DNA from: Methylobacterium soli
GTDB lineage: Bacteria; Pseudomonadota; Alphaproteobacteria; Rhizobiales; Beijerinckiaceae
Assembly (NCBI RefSeq): GCF_008806385.1
Contig: NZ_VZZK01000019.1
Location: 45,618 to 109,617 of the forward strand
Length of the DNA stretch: 64,000 bases
Reading direction: 5' to 3'
Shown here: piece after piece, positions 51,297-59,274 of the stretch
Layout: the number at the start of each line of letters is the position of its first letter
How positions within the stretch are numbered: the first letter of the stretch is position 1
Position numbers and translations under genes: made by a program
Notes under the pieces: generated by a model
Database searches by the model: none
What the model saw: the letters and a program-made list of their open reading frames with translations, nothing else
What the model was told of the DNA's origin: nothing

Positions 51297-52885
51297 CGGC
51301 CGTTCTCTGCGCGACGCCCATCCTGTTCCTTGCCCTGCGCCGGCACCGTGATCTTCGGAGCCGTAACCTTCTCGACGAGCGCCGAGACACCGTTCGCGAC
51401 GAGGCCCGCGGTGCGGACCGCTCCGCTGGAGACGGCGCCCCATGCGTCCTTCGCTTCCGGTGAGGTGACGCCGCGCAGGACGGCCGCGGAGGCGCTCGAC
51501 ACACCGCCCGCGACGGCGTTGAGGGCGTTGCCCACCTCCTTGCCGGACACGCCGTCCGCGACCGTCCTCCACGCCACCGAGGCAGAGGGCAGCCAGCTGT
51601 TCTCGCGGGTGATCGTCACCCATTGGCCGACCGAGCAGGGGCTGCTCTGGGTCGGCGCGAGCACGCTCGCCGCCGGGCGGGCCGGCTGGTCGCGGTCGAG
51701 GCTGACGAGGACGTACATCTCGCGCCGCTCCGTCTGCGGAAACGGGACAGCGTATTGCTCGTCGGTCTTGTCGCTCGTCTTCGGAAGGATCTCGCTGACC
51801 GTGCCCCGGCGAGGGCCGTCCGGGTTCGATCCGGAGATCCGAACCGGCGTGCCGACCGCAAGATCCTGTGCCTGACGGTACGAGAAGATGCCGACCACGA
51901 AGGCCTGGTCGCAATCGATCAGCGTTGCGACGGAATCGCCAGGATTGACGTGCCGGCCCGGCGCGACCCCCAGATTCATCACGACGCCACCGTTCATGGC
52001 CCGCATCTGCGCGTCCGTGAGGCTGTCCAGGCGCTTCTTCTCCGCGCCGAGGAGCGTCCTCTGTGCCTTGAGGCTCGCGGCGAGCTGGCTTTCCTCGATC
52101 GCGAGGCGTTGCGCATCGAAGGCGAGGTCGCGACGCTTCTGGGCGAGGACCGCGAGACTGTTCAGTTCGTTGCCGACGAAGACGCCCTTCCTGACACCCT
52201 CGAGCTGCGCAAGCTTCTGGTTCAGCTTCGCCGTCTCGGCGTCCTTGTCGAAGCGGGCCGCCTCGAGCTTGTGCTGGGTCGGGCGGAGGAGATCGATACT
52301 GGCGGTGTTCCGGTCGACCATGGATTGCTGACGATCGACCACGGCCTTCGTCGACTGGCCTTCCGCATCGGCCGACGACACCCGCGCGCGGGCTTCGGCG
52401 ACCTCACCCTGGAGGCGCGCGATCATCTGCTCGGTCTGCTGGCGGATCTCGCCGTCCAGTGCCGCGACATAGCGGAGATCCGAGTCCTTCTTCTCGCGTG
52501 CTGCGACGAGGGAGCCCTCAAGCTCATCGACCTTGCTGTCGAGGCCGATCAACGTACTTCGGTCGACGCGGCCATTATGCAGGTAGGCCACCGCCTGTCC
52601 GGGTTCGAGCCGCTGTCCCACGCGGCCGAGAAGGTCGATGACCTCGCCGGTAATCGGCGCCGTGAGGAGCGTGATCGGTGCGTTGATGACGGCGCGGTCC
52701 GATTGATCGGCGAGGAGCGGCGGCAGCGTCGCGGTGGTCATCAGGACGGCCAGCACACCCGCGACCGAGTACGAGGAGATCCGGACAATCCGCGTCTGGG
52801 TCCTCTGGCGGCTGGCCTGCGATGCACGATCGGACGCAGCCCCAACGTCTGCGGCAAGCTTCTGCGGCATCGATATCTCCGGCAT
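51293..52885 (-). CDS. HlyD-family membrane fusion/adaptor protein
   Basis: 530 residues. A cytoplasmic N-terminus and one transmembrane helix (about residues 38-60) are followed by a biotinyl/lipoyl-like half (PITGEVIDLLGRVGQRLEPG), a long coiled coil (about 115-290, KVDELEGSLVAAREKK and beyond) and the second half (VAPGRHVNPGDSVATLIDC), as in periplasmic adaptors. The last roughly 100 residues are an unusual Gly/Ala/Val/Ser-rich helix-prone extension (DGVSGKEVGNALNAV...GVSSASAAVL) not usual for HlyD. First gene of the operon; an in-frame ATG at 52870 is an alternative start. Inferred role: part of an envelope-spanning polysaccharide export complex. Confidence 0.88.
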   Translation of the reverse strand: MPEISMPQKLAADVGAASDRASQASRQRTQTRIVRISSYSVAGVLAVLMTTATLPPLLADQSDRAVINAPITLLTAPITGEVIDLLGRVGQRLEPGQAVAYLHNGRVDRSTLIGLDSKVDELEGSLVAAREKKDSDLRYVAALDGEIRQQTEQMIARLQGEVAEARARVSSADAEGQSTKAVVDRQQSMVDRNTASIDLLRPTQHKLEAARFDKDAETAKLNQKLAQLEGVRKGVFVGNELNSLAVLAQKRRDLAFDAQRLAIEESQLAASLKAQRTLLGAEKKRLDSLTDAQMRAMNGGVVMNLGVAPGRHVNPGDSVATLIDCDQAFVVGIFSYRQAQDLAVGTPVRISGSNPDGPRRGTVSEILPKTSDKTDEQYAVPFPQTERREMYVLVSLDRDQPARPAASVLAPTQSSPCSVGQWVTITRENSWLPSASVAWRTVADGVSGKEVGNALNAVAGGVSSASAAVLRGVTSPEAKDAWGAVSSGAVRTAGLVANGVSALVEKVTAPKITVPAQGKEQDGRRAENGR

Positions 52886-53130
52886 GACTTGTCGTCAGAC
52901 CGCCGAGCGGCCATCCGGCAAGCGAAAAAAGATATCTCGCCAGTCGAAGGCGAGCATAAGACGGTTGAGACTCAGGATAACCCGCTCTCAAGCCGCGATT
53001 TGCGTTATTGGTAAACACTTTTGCTGCAATGCACAACCGCGTCAAAACTGCACAGCAAAAGTATATTTATCTTTTGTTATTTCGACACACTAAAAGAGCC
53101 CACGAAATCATATGATCCGAGGCTGATGAC
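52886..53130. other. Relatively AT-rich upstream region of the polysaccharide operon
   Basis: Contains runs such as AAAAAAGATATC and TATATTTATC that stand out against the GC-rich surroundings. The promoter of the minus-strand operon is expected here. No gene is supported. Confidence 0.4.
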
Positions 53131-53262
53131 ATGAAAGATGATTATGAAATCAGGGCTGGCTCGCGCTTAACCGATGTAGAGGCAGGAATTTTTGCTGCTA
53201 TTTATGCCAACCGATACATGGCATATAATCCATGTAGAAGGAATTTGTCTCGTCTTTTCTGA
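53131..53262 (+). CDS. Possible 43-residue protein in an AT-rich stretch
   Basis: ATG 53131 to TGA 53262, 43 residues. It begins MKDDYEIRAGSRLTDVEAGI, continues through an Ala/Tyr-rich helix (FAAIYANRYMAY) and ends in a basic segment RRNLSRLF. GAGG lies 8-11 nt upstream. Codon use is far more AT-rich than in neighbouring genes. No family is recognised, and it may be fortuitous or transferred. It is divergent from the HlyD-like gene. Confidence 0.3.
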   Translation: MKDDYEIRAGSRLTDVEAGIFAAIYANRYMAYNPCRRNLSRLF

Positions 53263-53671
53263 ATTCCACTCTGCGTTTTCGAAGCTCTAATCCGAGGAAC
53301 GGCACCGCGAGAAAAACTGTTCCAAAATTTCTCCGGTGCCTTTTCACAGGCCCGGTGGACGAACAGCGGCTGCCTGGCAGCACGGATGAGCTCCGGCCCC
53401 ATCACCGAAAGAACCCTTTTGATCGGATGCGGGAATGCCGAGCGGGCGCATTCGGCTCGGCGATATGCCGCCGATGGCTGGCTGTCCGTCGAGGCTGGTG
53501 TGAGGCGCGCGGGGTGTCGGGCCGGGCCCTTATCCGGCCGCGGCCGCCCGACGGGCTCGGGCCCGCAAGGGCCATTGAAGCCGTTCCCGAGCGGGCTGCA
53601 ATCGGGAACGACCTCAAGTCAATTTCGTGACGCGCTCTCCAGCGGAGAGCGGCCGAATTCCCGAGCCGGCG
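53263..53671. other. Intergenic stretch downstream of pyruvate kinase 2
   Basis: Holds a 9-bp inverted repeat (53582-53610) and two EcfG-like near-matches (53296 and 53605) without a downstream gene. Short minus-strand frames here have no coding character. Confidence 0.35.
53582..53610 (-). terminator. Inverted repeat after pyruvate kinase 2
   Basis: Perfect 9-bp arms CGTTCCCGA and TCGGGAACG with an 11-nt spacer, 62 nt beyond the stop of the minus-strand pyk gene. No T-tract. Confidence 0.4.
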
Positions 53672-55084
53672 TCAGACCTGGGCGAGCCTGATGTTGTTGG
53701 TGTTCCCCGCGACCGCGAAGGGAATGCCGGCCGCCACGACCACGAGATCGTGGGGCTTGGCGAATTCCTCCTCCACCGCATGGGCGACCGCGTTCGTCAC
53801 CATCTCCTCGTAGGAGCTCACCTCATCCGCCCGGACGCTGTGCGCCCCCCAGAGGAGGCAGAGCCGCCGAGAGGTCCCGAGATCCGGCGTCAGCGCCAGG
53901 ATCGGAACCGCGGGCCGCTTGCGCGCCACGCGGGCGGCCGTCGTCCCGCTGAGCGTGTAGGCGACGATCGCCGCCGCCCCGACGGCATCCGCGAGGCCGG
54001 CCGTCGCCGTCGCGATCGCGTGGGGCGGGGTCTCCTCCTCGCCGGGCTCCGAGGCGCTGATCAGGGACCGGTAGAGCTTATGCTCCTCCGTCCGACAGAT
54101 GATGCGGGCCATCATGGAGACCGTCTCGACGGGGAAGCGGCCGGTGGCGGACTCGGCCGAGAGCATGACGGCGTCCGCGCCGTCGTAGATCGCGGTGGCC
54201 ACGTCCGAGGCCTCGGCCCGGGTCGGAGTCGGGGCGGACACCATCGAGTCGAGCATCTGCGTCGCCACGACGACGGGCTTCACCGCGAGGCGGCAGGCGC
54301 GGATCAACTCCTTCTGGCGGCCAGGCACGTCCTCGTGCGGGATCTCGACGCCGAGATCGCCGCGCGCGACCATCACTGCGTCGGACAGCCGGATGATATC
54401 GTCGATCCGCTCCAGCGCCTGCGGCTTCTCGACCTTGGTCATGATGCCGGCGCCGTCTCCGATGAGGGCCCGGGCCTCGATCAGGTCGGCCGGCTTCTGC
54501 ACGAAGGAGAGCGCCACCCAGTCGACGCCGAGTTCGAGCCCGAAGGCAAGGTCGGCCCGGTCCTTCGCGGTGAGCGGCGAGAGGTCCAGGAGCGTGCCCG
54601 GAAGGTTGACGCCCTTGCGGTTCGAGATGACCCCGCCGATCACCACCTCCGCATCGATGCTGTCCTGGGTGAGGCCGACCACCTTCACGCGCACGCGCCC
54701 GTCGTCGATCAGGAGTTCCTGACCCGGGGCGACGGCAGCAAAGATCTCGGGATGGTGCAGCGGGATCGCGCCCTTGTCGCCCTCGTCGCCATCGAGGACG
54801 AAGCGGATGACCTCGCCGGGCACGACGTCGAGGCGGCCGCCCGCCACCGTGCCGACGCGGATCTTCGGGCCCTGCAGGTCCTGAAGGATGCCGATCGGGC
54901 GGCCGATCTCATGCTCCAGAGCGCGGATCGCGGCATGGACCTTGGCATGATCGGCCTGAGTGCCGTGGCTGAAATTCAGCCGGAAGGTGTCGACGCCGGC
55001 CAGGAACAGGGCGTGCAGCATCTCGGGCGAGGAGCTGGCAGGCCCGACGGTGGCGATGATCTTGGCGTGGCGGTGACGGCGCAT
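53672..55084 (-). CDS. pyk: Pyruvate kinase (second copy)
   Basis: 470 residues from ATG 55084. Motifs: AKIIATVGPASSSPEML, RLNFSHGTQ, QDLQGPKIRVG, MTKVEKPQALERI, VARGDLGVEIPHEDVPGRQKELI and ATQMLDSM. The C-terminal domain has AYTLSGTTAARVARKRP. It differs throughout from the copy at 10935, so it is not a recent duplicate; the two may have different effectors. The same frame stays open upstream to 55372 and encodes a hydrophobic segment (MDKLVVAGAILLLIALGSIP, from 55327) before low-complexity sequence, but a membrane-anchored form is unlikely. Confidence 0.94.
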   Translation of the reverse strand: MRRHRHAKIIATVGPASSSPEMLHALFLAGVDTFRLNFSHGTQADHAKVHAAIRALEHEIGRPIGILQDLQGPKIRVGTVAGGRLDVVPGEVIRFVLDGDEGDKGAIPLHHPEIFAAVAPGQELLIDDGRVRVKVVGLTQDSIDAEVVIGGVISNRKGVNLPGTLLDLSPLTAKDRADLAFGLELGVDWVALSFVQKPADLIEARALIGDGAGIMTKVEKPQALERIDDIIRLSDAVMVARGDLGVEIPHEDVPGRQKELIRACRLAVKPVVVATQMLDSMVSAPTPTRAEASDVATAIYDGADAVMLSAESATGRFPVETVSMMARIICRTEEHKLYRSLISASEPGEEETPPHAIATATAGLADAVGAAAIVAYTLSGTTAARVARKRPAVPILALTPDLGTSRRLCLLWGAHSVRADEVSSYEEMVTNAVAHAVEEEFAKPHDLVVVAAGIPFAVAGNTNNIRLAQV

Positions 55085-56001
55085 GGTCGACTCGGCCGCG
55101 GACGGCCGCCTCCTCGGGGACGGGTCGGTGATCAGGACGGCGCGGACAGCGTTGGCATGGGTCGGGTTCGTGCCCGTGATACCTCCGTCTCCCCGAACCG
55201 CAAAGGCGCCGCGCCGGTCTCCGCGCGGCTCGGGCGCCGCGCGCAGCAGAGGACAGTGAGCGGGCAGGGGGATCGACCCCAGCGCGATCAGCAACAGAAT
55301 TGCGCCTGCGACGACCAGCTTGTCCATGCGGCTCGGCAGGTTCGTCCGCCGGCCGGTCCCGCGCCCGGCCAAGCCCGTGACGCGCCGGCTTCGGCTTGCC
55401 GGAAGGAATGCGGCGGCAGCGCCGGGACCTTGGATGATGGGGTCGTCGGAAACTCAGGCATAGCCGAGGAGACCCGGCGCCGCTCGTACCATTCTTTCCG
55501 GGTCGGCCAATCCGATCGCGATCCGGCCAATCAAGCTTTTCCGAGTGCGCGAGCCAACACTGCTTCGCAGCAAGTAGAGATACCCGCCATGGACCCTAGC
55601 AATGATCAAAATCTGATACAGAGTTGGCCCGCTAAATTCAAGACATCTTCGCAAGAGCCCATAATCTTCGCTCGCCACGATCTACTGCGGTCGGTTTGGC
55701 TCACAGCATTTCGGCCTTGAAACCGATTTTTGCTTCCCTTGAGGCAAGAGCGGACGCTGCCTTGCCTTTCGCCTCTGCGCGATCGACCTGCGCGCGATGT
55801 CATAGGAATGAATATGATCGGTCACAAATCAACATGGGTTAAATTAAGCGGTCGCTTGGGCGCTATTCGACCGTTTGAAACCACACCGGGCATCAGGATC
55901 GGTTGCTCGGATAACATTCTATGTTTACAACTTCCGTTCCTAATCTTCGCGAGGCATGATCGCGATAGGCAGACCGTTCGTCGGGTAGTCAGCAGGGATT
56001 G
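55085..56001. other. 917-bp stretch with no supported gene
   Basis: Contains the promoters of pyk (minus) and of the Crp-type regulator (plus). The right part (from about 55480) is less GC-rich than the surroundings. Short open frames on both strands lack ribosome sites or coding character. No RNA family was recognised. Confidence 0.4.
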
Positions 56002-57138
56002 ATGAATCAGCCGCCCGTAGTCTTGTTGACCGAACGCGATGCCTTGGTAGCCGTGGACCTCAAGGACGCTCTGGAGCATGCCGGTTACCGGGTCCTCGGG
56101 CCATTCGCCAGCGCGGCCGACGCCCTCGCGCTGCTTCGGCAACAGGTGCCGACCGTCGCAATCCTCGGGCTCCCGCTGAAGGATCAAAGCAGCCTCGTCC
56201 TGACCGCGGCTTTGCGCCGTTGCGGCGTCCCTTTCCTGATCCATGCGGACGCGGTGCTCACCGAGCCGCGCGCGCAGGAATTGCAGGGCGTGCCATGCCT
56301 TGCCAAGCCGGCTCTGCCCTCCGATATCGTGGCGCTCCTCGAAGAGATCTGTGCATCGGCGAGCGGCGGATCGGCCCTCGACGCCCCGGTGCGATGGGCG
56401 GGCCAGGCAGGCGATGCCAGCAATCCCTTCATCCGCAAGCTCGAGTGCTTCACCGCCCTGACGGATGAGGACCGCGCGATGCTGGCGCAGATCAGCGCCC
56501 ATCCCCGTGTCGTTCCCCCGCATACCGACCTCGTCCGCGAGGGCGACGCCCCGGACGGCGTGTTCCTGGTGATGAGCGGCATCGCCTGCCGGCACAAGTT
56601 GCGGGCGAGTGGCGCGCGGCAGATCATGGCCTATCTCATGCCCGGGGACCTGTGCGACCTCGACGTGGCGCTCCTCGACACGATGGATCACACGATCACC
56701 ACGCTCTCGGCCTGCACGATCGTTCGGATTTCACCCGAGACGGCCAGTGATCTCCTCGAGAACCATCCGCGCGTCGCCCGCTCGCTGCGCCTGGCGCGCC
56801 TCGTGGACGAGGCGACGCTTCGTGAATGGCTCGTGAATGTCGGCTGCCGCTCGGCCATCGAGCGCATCGCCCATCTGTTCTGTGAACTTCTCCTGCGCCT
56901 GCGCGCAGTTGGCCTTGCTGGCGAAGACAGTTACGAGTTGCCCATCACGCAGGCCGATCTCGGCGATACGACAGGCTTGTCGAACGTCCACGTGAACCGC
57001 GTGCTGCAGGACCTCAGGCGGCAGGGGTTGATCGAACTGCGGGGCAAGCGCTTGAAGATCCTGAATCTGCCCCGTCTGAAAGCCATGGCCGAGTTCAAGG
57101 CCAATTACCTACATCTGGGCGAACGGGCGGCCGCATGA
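56002..57138 (+). CDS. Crp/Fnr regulator with N-terminal pseudo-receiver domain
   Basis: 378 residues from ATG 56002 (AGGGA upstream; a TTG one codon earlier is possible). Residues 1-120 have the receiver fold pattern (VVLLTERDALVAVDLKDALE, GYRVLGPFASAADAL, TVAILGLPL, CLAKPALPSDIV). However, the phosphoacceptor position holds Gly56 instead of Asp, while Lys102 is kept. A Crp-type cNMP domain (about 145-260, PHTDLVREGDAPDGVFLVM) and a winged helix-turn-helix (about 300-370, ITQADLGDTTGLSNVHVNRVLQ) follow. It probably binds DNA in response to a ligand or partner, not to phosphorylation. The downstream 80-residue gene overlaps it. Confidence 0.9.
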   Translation: MNQPPVVLLTERDALVAVDLKDALEHAGYRVLGPFASAADALALLRQQVPTVAILGLPLKDQSSLVLTAALRRCGVPFLIHADAVLTEPRAQELQGVPCLAKPALPSDIVALLEEICASASGGSALDAPVRWAGQAGDASNPFIRKLECFTALTDEDRAMLAQISAHPRVVPPHTDLVREGDAPDGVFLVMSGIACRHKLRASGARQIMAYLMPGDLCDLDVALLDTMDHTITTLSACTIVRISPETASDLLENHPRVARSLRLARLVDEATLREWLVNVGCRSAIERIAHLFCELLLRLRAVGLAGEDSYELPITQADLGDTTGLSNVHVNRVLQDLRRQGLIELRGKRLKILNLPRLKAMAEFKANYLHLGERAAA

Positions 57139-57377
57139 CCCTTCGCCTCCAGCCCGCGCAGGTCGAAACGGGGAGCGACGACACCGAGAGCCGATTGGTG
57201 TTCGACGACGAGCGTCTCGTCGCGGTGCTGGTGCGTCTCTCGGATCGGCACGAGTCGGATGCGGGCAAGTGGTTCCTGGAAGTCGGGTTCGGGTGCGTCG
57301 ACGACCCGCGCAAGCCCATCTTCCGCGACCTCGGCGAGGCCGAGCGCTGGATATCGGGCCGGCTCGCGCAGACGTGA
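57135..57377 (+). CDS. Conserved-looking 80-residue protein
   Basis: 80 residues, ATGA overlap with the Crp-type regulator gene. Family not recognised. An acidic N-terminus is followed by a beta-rich core (SRLVFDDERLVAVLVRLS, GKWFLEVGFGCVD) and a C-terminal helix (FRDLGEAERWISGRLA), the look of a small folded accessory protein. Coupled translation suggests a function linked to the regulator. Confidence 0.65.
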   Translation: MTLRLQPAQVETGSDDTESRLVFDDERLVAVLVRLSDRHESDAGKWFLEVGFGCVDDPRKPIFRDLGEAERWISGRLAQT

Positions 57378-57702
57378 GAGACATCGCCCGCCCCTGATGC
57401 GTGCGGCCGACACCGCGGCAAGCGCGATCAGCCGCGGACCGTAAAAAGCTTCGGCGAGGCGAGCCCCGGAAAGCGTCGGTTCGGCGCCCGGCCGCTTCGG
57501 TTGACGGATCCGGTCGCGGTTTGCTCTCCTGAATCCCAGTCGAGATGCGCGCGAGACCTCGATTTCGGCTGCCTTGAGCGGCGCCTGCCCCCCGAGCCCG
57601 GCGACAGCTAGGCCCCGACGGCGGCCGCCCCCATCAGGCTGACTCCACCGGCTTCATCGGCGCCGACAGAATATTGCGGGCCTTCTCCCGAGCCCAAACA
57701 AG
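57378..57702. other. Intergenic stretch without gene
   Basis: Nothing supported between the 80-residue gene and the terminator of the convergent porin-like gene. Confidence 0.35.
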
Positions 57703-57734
57703 AAGGGCGGACACCCTCTCGGACGCCCGCCCTT
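57703..57734 (-). terminator. Terminator of the outer-membrane protein gene
   Basis: Minus-strand stem AAGGGCGG/CCGCCCTT (8 bp) with a 16-nt partly paired loop, followed by CTTGTTT; 31 nt after the stop. Confidence 0.65.
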
Positions 57735-57765
57735 TCGCGATCCAAGGATCGAAGGGATCCGACGC

Positions 57766-58629
57766 TTAGTAGGCGCTGAACTTGTAGTTCAGACCCGCGC
57801 GGACGATGCTGCCCTCGGTGCGGAAGCGCGCCGTGTAGGACCCGGTGCCGACATTCGGGATCGCGGCCACGAGGACGTTGCGGCTGCCGAGGTCGTAGTG
57901 AAGGTACTCGGCCTTGAGGGTCACGGCCTCGGACTTGATGCCGAGCAGCGAGCCGATGGCGAAGCGGTTCAGGAAGCTGTCGGTGGGGATCGCCCACTCG
58001 ACGCCGCCGCCATACGAGAAGCCGGTCTCGAGGTCGTCATAGCGACCCGCGAACTGAAGGGCGTTGCCGGGGGTGTAGAAGTTCACGTCGTAGAAGACGT
58101 TGCCGTAGGCGAAGCCGCCGAGGCCGTAGACCATGAACCGGTCGAAGGCGTAGCCGACCTTGCCGTTGAGCGTGCCGAGCCAATCGAGGCTCTGGCGGTA
58201 GGAGGCCGGGTTCGGCGCCACGGTGCCCGGGAAGGGCGCGCCGAGCACGAAGCGGTTCTTGGTCAGATCGGTCCAGGTCCAGTCAGCCGCGAAGCCGATG
58301 ACGAAGCCCGAGCCCGGCGTGAACTGATAATTGTAGCCGAAGCCGCCACCGATATTGGCGATGCCGTCGGTCGTGGTGAGCACGGCGGGGACCCGGCGCC
58401 CGGCCGCAACGTTCGCGGCGGTCGCGGCGGTGTTGCCGATGGTGTTGACGCGCTGACGGTCCGTGAAGGTGTAGGCGGAATGCAGGCCGGCATAGAAGCC
58501 GGTCCAAGTGAAGACCGGGATCGGCGTGAAGACCGGCGGCGGCTCCGCCCGGCGCGGCAGGTCGGCGGCGTGGGCGGACCCGACGACGAGGGCCGTGGCG
58601 GCGCTCGCGAGAAGAAGCTTCTTGATCAT
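57766..58629 (-). CDS. Outer-membrane beta-barrel protein (Omp25/RopB-like)
   Basis: 287 residues from ATG 58629. Signal peptide MIKKLLLASAATALVVGSAHA, then the usual mature start ADLPRR with a Pro-rich linker and FTWTGFYAGLHSAYTF, the hallmark of the small porin family of Hyphomicrobiales (Omp25/Omp31, RopB). Eight amphipathic strands are expected, for example GFGYNYQF, KVGYAFDRFMVYGLGGFAYG and VTLKAEYLHYDLG. The C-terminal strand ends AGLNYKFSAY, with the aromatic next to last that targets it to the Bam machinery. A single-gene transcript with its own terminator. Confidence 0.93.
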   Translation of the reverse strand: MIKKLLLASAATALVVGSAHAADLPRRAEPPPVFTPIPVFTWTGFYAGLHSAYTFTDRQRVNTIGNTAATAANVAAGRRVPAVLTTTDGIANIGGGFGYNYQFTPGSGFVIGFAADWTWTDLTKNRFVLGAPFPGTVAPNPASYRQSLDWLGTLNGKVGYAFDRFMVYGLGGFAYGNVFYDVNFYTPGNALQFAGRYDDLETGFSYGGGVEWAIPTDSFLNRFAIGSLLGIKSEAVTLKAEYLHYDLGSRNVLVAAIPNVGTGSYTARFRTEGSIVRAGLNYKFSAY

Positions 58630-59015
58630 GTGTCTGCTGTCCCGAAGGCCGGAGGATGATGCGGCTAAGTTTAGGGCGCAGCCAGAACGTCCCCTATGCC
58701 CGCCGGGCCACACATGCGGCTGAAACGCAGGGCTGGATGCTCAGTAACGGTTGTTTTCTCACCACAACGTGAGTGCAGGAGGGTCCAGGACACGAACCTC
58801 GTGCGCTTGCGTACCGATTGGGCTCCGTTCGGAAGCCTGATGCAGAGGCTGCGGCGCGGCGACGTCGACCGGACAGGCGACATTGATCCGGCAAGGTCAT
58901 CGCCCCGCGGCATGAGCCTGTCACCTGACAAATCAGCGTGAGCGTTGGCGTCGGAGGCGGAGCGCGCTTGCACGATGCGCCGCAGCATGACAGGCTTGCA
59001 GCGTCCGAAACGACG

Positions 59016-59220
59016 ATGCGGGAGAGCCCAGGCCGCGCAGATCCATCCGATCAGTTCGAGCCATGGCGCCGACGGAGCAACCACCCCCGGAAACTCTCAG
59101 GCACAATCACCGTATCGTTGGACAATCTGGAGAGAGGCGCCGCAAGGCGTCCACCGAAGGAGAAATCTCAACCGCTACAATCGGTTGAGAGAAGCTCTCA
59201 GGTAACCGCGACAGATGGGG
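59016..59220 (+). promoter_or_regulatory. Tandem glycine riboswitch upstream of gcvT
   Basis: Two glycine aptamers in series. The first runs about 59016-59123 (GGGAGAG, then ACGGAGCAACCACCCCCGG, then AAACTCTCAGGCA). The second runs about 59126-59220 (GGAGAGAGGCGCC, then CACCGAAGGAGAAATC, then GCTCTCAGGTAACCGCGACAG). The arrangement and the gcvTHP genes directly downstream are typical. Glycine binding usually switches the operon on. The segment to the start codon at 59275 contains a GCTCG/CGAGC dyad (59231-59242). Confidence 0.88.
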
Positions 59221-59274
59221 GCAAGGCATGGCTCGCGCGAGCTGTGTCGATGCTGGCTGTCGTGGAGAATCCAG

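Noticed and set aside
53198..53405. Two overlapping minus-strand frames of about 60 codons in the AT-rich pocket
   Set aside because: No ribosome site and no coding character in either frame.
53296..53629. Two EcfG-like sequences (GGAAC-N17-TGTT and GGAAC-N16-CGTG)
   Set aside because: Imperfect -10 elements and no supported gene downstream on the plus strand; the second lies in an inverted repeat that better fits a terminator.
53627..55720. 697-codon plus-strand frame opposite the second pyruvate kinase
   Set aside because: Shadow of a well-defined pyruvate kinase gene.
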